Assembly (NCBI GenBank): GCA_947470885.1
Contig: CANIXE010000125.1
Location: forward strand, 1-6,688
Direction of reading: 5' to 3'
DNA length: 6,688 nucleotides
Origin: Planctomycetota bacterium
GTDB lineage: Bacteria > Planctomycetota > UBA11346
Shown here: one piece after another, positions 4,385 to 6,688 of the stretch
Layout: each line of letters starts with the position of its first letter
Numbering within the stretch: the first letter of the stretch is position 1
The notes under the pieces: generated by a model
The model's input: the letters and a program-made list of their open reading frames with translations, nothing else
Databases searched by the model: none
Told to the model about the DNA's origin: nothing
Position numbers and translations under genes: made by a program

Positions 4385-5734
4385 TCAGATACCGCGCAGC
4401 TTGTTCAGCCGGGCGGCAGCATCCTTGTAGCTCAGGTCGATATTGACCAGTCGCTCGAAGTCCTTGAGGGCTTCGTCCCGCTTGCCGAGATCTTCCAGGA
4501 CGCGGCCCCGGAGGTAGCGAACCTCCTTGGCTTCATCGGCCTGATCATCCTCTGCAAGCGAGAGGTAGGAAGTGTATTGCTGGCTGGCAAGATCAAGCAA
4601 ATTCTTCTTGGCAAAACACCAGCCCAGGTACTTATGGCTGCCTTTGCGCACCCGGGGATCGCTCACCGTGCGCTGGAATTCCGCGGCGGCGCCATCGATA
4701 TCCCCTGCCTGGATGAGCCGCTGGCCGAGGTTGAAGCGATGTCCCATGTCGGTGGGCTGACGCTCGACCCGCCGGCGATATTCAGCGATTTCCAGCTCCA
4801 GGCGCTCTTTCTTGGCCTGGGCGGCATCCTGGCCACTGGCCACCAGGGCGTCGATCTTGGATTTGGCTTCGTCCAGGACCAGATCCCCCAATTTCATGGT
4901 CAGGGTGAAATCATGGGGATCGAGGGCCTGGGCCTTGCCGTAGGCCAGCTTGGCCTCGTCCAGCTGGGCCATCCGCCGGTGGATATCGCCCTTCTTGACC
5001 CACAGCTGTTTATCCGCCGGATTCTTCGCCAAGTCCTCATCCAGGTATCCAAGCACCTCCTTGGCGTCCTCCGGGGTGCGGATCATCTTGTTCAGGGCCT
5101 CGGCTTTCCTGGCGCCGGCATCACTGGACAGCTGATTCCGGTAGTCACCGCCGCCAGCCGCTCCGCTCCGCCGGGCCATGGACCGCATGGCTTCCCAGTT
5201 CTTCATGGTCCGGGAGGCCTCGTTATGCTGGGGCATGCCCTTTTCCAGGTCATGCAGCAGCTTCAAAGCCATGTCCAAATGACCCTCGACCTTGCTTTCC
5301 CGGTACATCTCGAAGTACAAGTTGGCCAGGGTCCACAGCACCTTGTCGTTGAACAAGCCGCCGCCCAGCATCTCTTCATAATAAAATACGGCGACCGGGA
5401 CCATGCCCTTGATCCCCGCCTGGGACAACTTCAGGGCGGCATCCCCGGCATCCACCAGGACCTTGGGTTCTGGACCCTTGCCCAGTCGCTTGATGGTGGC
5501 GACGAAATGCTTGTGGGCATCCTTGCCGAAGGAAAAGCCAAGACCACTGATGAAACTGGCGGTTTTACCCGTGTCCTTCATCTTTTTCCGGGCGGCATCC
5601 AGCAAGAGACGCTGGATATCCAGGTTAGTCGGATCCAGGTCGATGGATTGCTCGGCAACTTCGATGACGATGTCATACTGCCGTTTGTCCAGGGCCTGCT
5701 TGGCCCGGGCAATGTGTTTCGTGAGGTCGACCAT
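4385..5734 (-). CDS. Tetratricopeptide-repeat protein of unknown function
   Basis: This is a 449-residue soluble protein with no signal peptide or membrane segment. TPR-like helix pairs occur at about 3-36 (AKQALDKRQYDIVIEVAEQSIDLDP), 238-272 (WVKKGDIHRRMAQLDEAKLAYGKAQALDP), 327-360, 365-398 and 404-437 (YLRGRVLEDLGKRDEALKDFERLVNID). A region at 57-130 with GLGFSFGKDAHK (64-75) and a Gly-rich GGG (124-126) does not match a simple TPR. A charged, probably coiled segment lies at 287-325, and a Gly/Ser/Arg-rich linker at 186-206. TPR arrays bind protein partners; nothing here identifies one. The start ATG has GGAGAG 8 nt upstream. It is first in the minus-strand run leading to rpsT, and divergent from def. 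I do not recognise a named family. Confidence 0.85.
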   Translation of the reverse strand: MVDLTKHIARAKQALDKRQYDIVIEVAEQSIDLDPTNLDIQRLLLDAARKKMKDTGKTASFISGLGFSFGKDAHKHFVATIKRLGKGPEPKVLVDAGDAALKLSQAGIKGMVPVAVFYYEEMLGGGLFNDKVLWTLANLYFEMYRESKVEGHLDMALKLLHDLEKGMPQHNEASRTMKNWEAMRSMARRSGAAGGGDYRNQLSSDAGARKAEALNKMIRTPEDAKEVLGYLDEDLAKNPADKQLWVKKGDIHRRMAQLDEAKLAYGKAQALDPHDFTLTMKLGDLVLDEAKSKIDALVASGQDAAQAKKERLELEIAEYRRRVERQPTDMGHRFNLGQRLIQAGDIDGAAAEFQRTVSDPRVRKGSHKYLGWCFAKKNLLDLASQQYTSYLSLAEDDQADEAKEVRYLRGRVLEDLGKRDEALKDFERLVNIDLSYKDAAARLNKLRGI

Positions 5735-5755
5735 CGCTGAAGCTCTCCGCTAAGT

Positions 5756-5802
5756 GGGTCAAGCTGCGGTGCCACAAGGGTCAATTTCGGTCGGATTGAC
5801 CC
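5756..5802. promoter_or_regulatory. Divergent intergenic region with GGGTCAA boxes, possible operator
   Basis: The region between the TPR gene and def contains GGGTCAA at 5756-5762 and 5778-5784 (22 bp apart, same orientation) and its reverse complement at 5796-5802. The last two extend to an exact 8-bp dyad, GGGTCAAT (5778-5785) and ATTGACCC (5795-5802), with a 9-bp spacer. The arrangement suits a dimeric regulator acting on both genes. TTGACC also resembles a -35 box, but no good -10 sits at a proper distance on either strand. Confidence 0.4.
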
Positions 5803-5868
5803 ATGCACGGTTGCACAGGGGTGATGATCGTCATGATCCAGGCCCACTTCGCAAGACGTTGCAACCGC

Positions 5869-6462
5869 ATGAGCATCGCCGTGTCTCCACCACAATACCC
5901 TTCCGCACCATCCCTGGTGGAATACCCCCACCCCGCCCTCCGCCGGGTCGCTGAACCCATCACCGTGTTCGACGATCAACTGCGCCAGTTTTGCGCCCGG
6001 ATGTTCGTGGTCATGGAAAACGAGAAGGGCGTCGGCCTGGCCGCTCCCCAGGTGGGGGTGTCCAAGCGGTTGTTCATCACCGACCATCTGCGCAAAAAGG
6101 ACACTCCGGAACGGGATCCCCGGATCTGGATTAATCCCCGGATCGAAGCCGCGGAAGGCACCCAAGTCTATGAAGAAGGCTGCCTGAGCTTTCCCGGCAT
6201 CTACGCCAAGGTCACCCGACCAAACCGGTTCGACATCATTGCCCAGGATGAATGGGGCGTCGAACGCCGGCAGTCCCTGGATGTCACCGCCGGGGATTTC
6301 CTGGGGATCGTCGTCCAGCACGAACTGGACCACCTGGATGGCCGAGTATTCGTCGACCACTTGACCCCGGTCCAGTTGACCCTGATCCGGCGCAAGCTCT
6401 CGGATCTGGAAAAAGCCTACAAAAAATCCACCGGCCAGGTCGGCGCGGTCCTCCGTCGTTGA
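5869..6462 (+). CDS. def: Peptide deformylase
   Basis: This enzyme removes the formyl group from the N-terminal methionine of nascent proteins; it is a metalloenzyme acting at the ribosome exit. All three family motifs are intact (numbered from this start): GVGLAAPQ (54-61), EGCLS (103-107) with metal ligand Cys105, and QHELDH (150-155) with ligands His151 and His155 and catalytic Glu152. The conserved N-terminal YPHPALRRVAEPI (19-31) is present. Length is 197 residues, slightly above the usual 165-190. The start is uncertain. In-frame ATGs upstream at 5803, 5824 and 5833 would add 22, 15 or 12 residues, and the one at 5833 has an AGGGG 11 nt upstream, whereas 5869 has no visible Shine-Dalgarno. 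I chose 5869 because the earlier residues look unlike the family. It is followed after 5 nt by a histidine kinase gene. Confidence 0.95.
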   Translation: MSIAVSPPQYPSAPSLVEYPHPALRRVAEPITVFDDQLRQFCARMFVVMENEKGVGLAAPQVGVSKRLFITDHLRKKDTPERDPRIWINPRIEAAEGTQVYEEGCLSFPGIYAKVTRPNRFDIIAQDEWGVERRQSLDVTAGDFLGIVVQHELDHLDGRVFVDHLTPVQLTLIRRKLSDLEKAYKKSTGQVGAVLRR

Positions 6463-6467
6463 GCTCC

Positions 6468-6688
6468 ATGGCCGAACATCCGTTCACCCTGGAGGCCGAG
6501 CGGGATCACGCCGTCCAACTCGGCCGCATCGCCGGTGCCCTGGTCCATGAACTGAAAAATCCCCTGGGGGTGATCCTGCTCAATGCCGAAATGCTGGCCA
6601 ATGGCGTCGGTCAATTGCCCCCGGGCCCGGAACGGGAACGGATGCAGGCCCGGGTCCGGCGGATCCACGACAGCGGCCGCAACCTCCA
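6468..6688 (+). CDS. Sensor histidine kinase, N-terminal part (runs off window)
   Basis: Seventy-three complete codons are visible. The protein opens without a membrane segment or signal peptide and goes almost at once into a HisKA dimerisation/phosphoacceptor domain: LGRIAGALVHELKNPLGVILLNAEML (18-43), with His27 of the HELKNPL H-box as the expected phosphorylation site. A second helix follows (about 55-73). This type, seen in NtrB/AtoS-like kinases, normally continues into an HATPase_c domain and often pairs with a response regulator; neither is in the window. The ATG lies 5 nt after the def stop, so it is probably co-transcribed with def. With no sensor domain ahead of the H-box, it is likely cytoplasmic, with any sensing part elsewhere. 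Confidence 0.85.
   Translation, partial: MAEHPFTLEAERDHAVQLGRIAGALVHELKNPLGVILLNAEMLANGVGQLPPGPERERMQARVRRIHDSGRNL

Noticed and set aside
4577..5740. A 387-codon open frame on the plus strand opposite the TPR gene
   Set aside because: It mirrors the TPR coding sequence almost end to end, has no family motif, and is the usual antisense open frame of high-GC DNA.
5796..5839. Sigma-70 promoter for def from TTGACC (5796) or TTGCAC (5811)
   Set aside because: No sequence close to TATAAT lies at 16-18 bp from either box.
5578..6360. A minus-strand open frame opposite def and the TPR start
   Set aside because: It overlaps the intact deformylase on the other strand and has no family signature.

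Overview
The window is a high-GC bacterial chromosome segment. It carries housekeeping translation genes, almost all on the minus strand, and a short divergent unit on the plus strand at the right end. The taxon cannot be fixed from the sequence. The bS6 style (a WEER-LAYPI core), an rpsF-ssb-rpsR-rplI cluster with lysine/alanine-rich tails, a zinc-free bL31, and a two-block 'ctccgcgt' repeat at the left edge together suggest an uncultured lineage of the PVC group (Planctomycetota or Verrucomicrobiota-like). This is an inference with modest confidence.

Layout, read in the direction of minus-strand transcription (right to left): a TPR-repeat protein (5734-4385), then rpsT for bS20 (4336-4013). 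A 110-nt intergenic region follows that is packed with three hairpins (about 4005-3927). Next comes a compact cluster: rpsF (bS6), ssb, rpsR (bS18), rplI (bL9 with a long repetitive tail) and rpmE (type-B bL31), with gaps of only 5, 37, 15 and 5 nt. A hairpin at 1601-1630 probably ends this cluster. After it, a small STAS-domain protein gene and a DusC-like tRNA-dihydrouridine synthase gene overlap by one base (TAGTG). A 108-nt near-continuous imperfect palindrome (123-230) begins two bases past the dus stop codon, and the edge of another dispersed-looking repeat lies at 9-24.

On the plus strand, def (peptide deformylase) is followed after 5 nt by the start of a cytoplasmic HisKA-type sensor histidine kinase that runs off the window. 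The 134-nt region between the TPR gene and def holds three copies of GGGTCAA, two of them forming an exact 8-bp dyad, which could be an operator for one or both divergent units.

Functionally the genes serve ribosome assembly (bS20, bS6, bS18, bL9, bL31), tRNA modification (Dus), nascent protein processing (Def) and replication/repair (SSB). No novel defence, mobile or biosynthetic system is visible. The points that merit follow-up are non-coding: the palindrome, the three-hairpin rpsF leader, the divergent dyad and an exactly repeated 16-nt gene junction.
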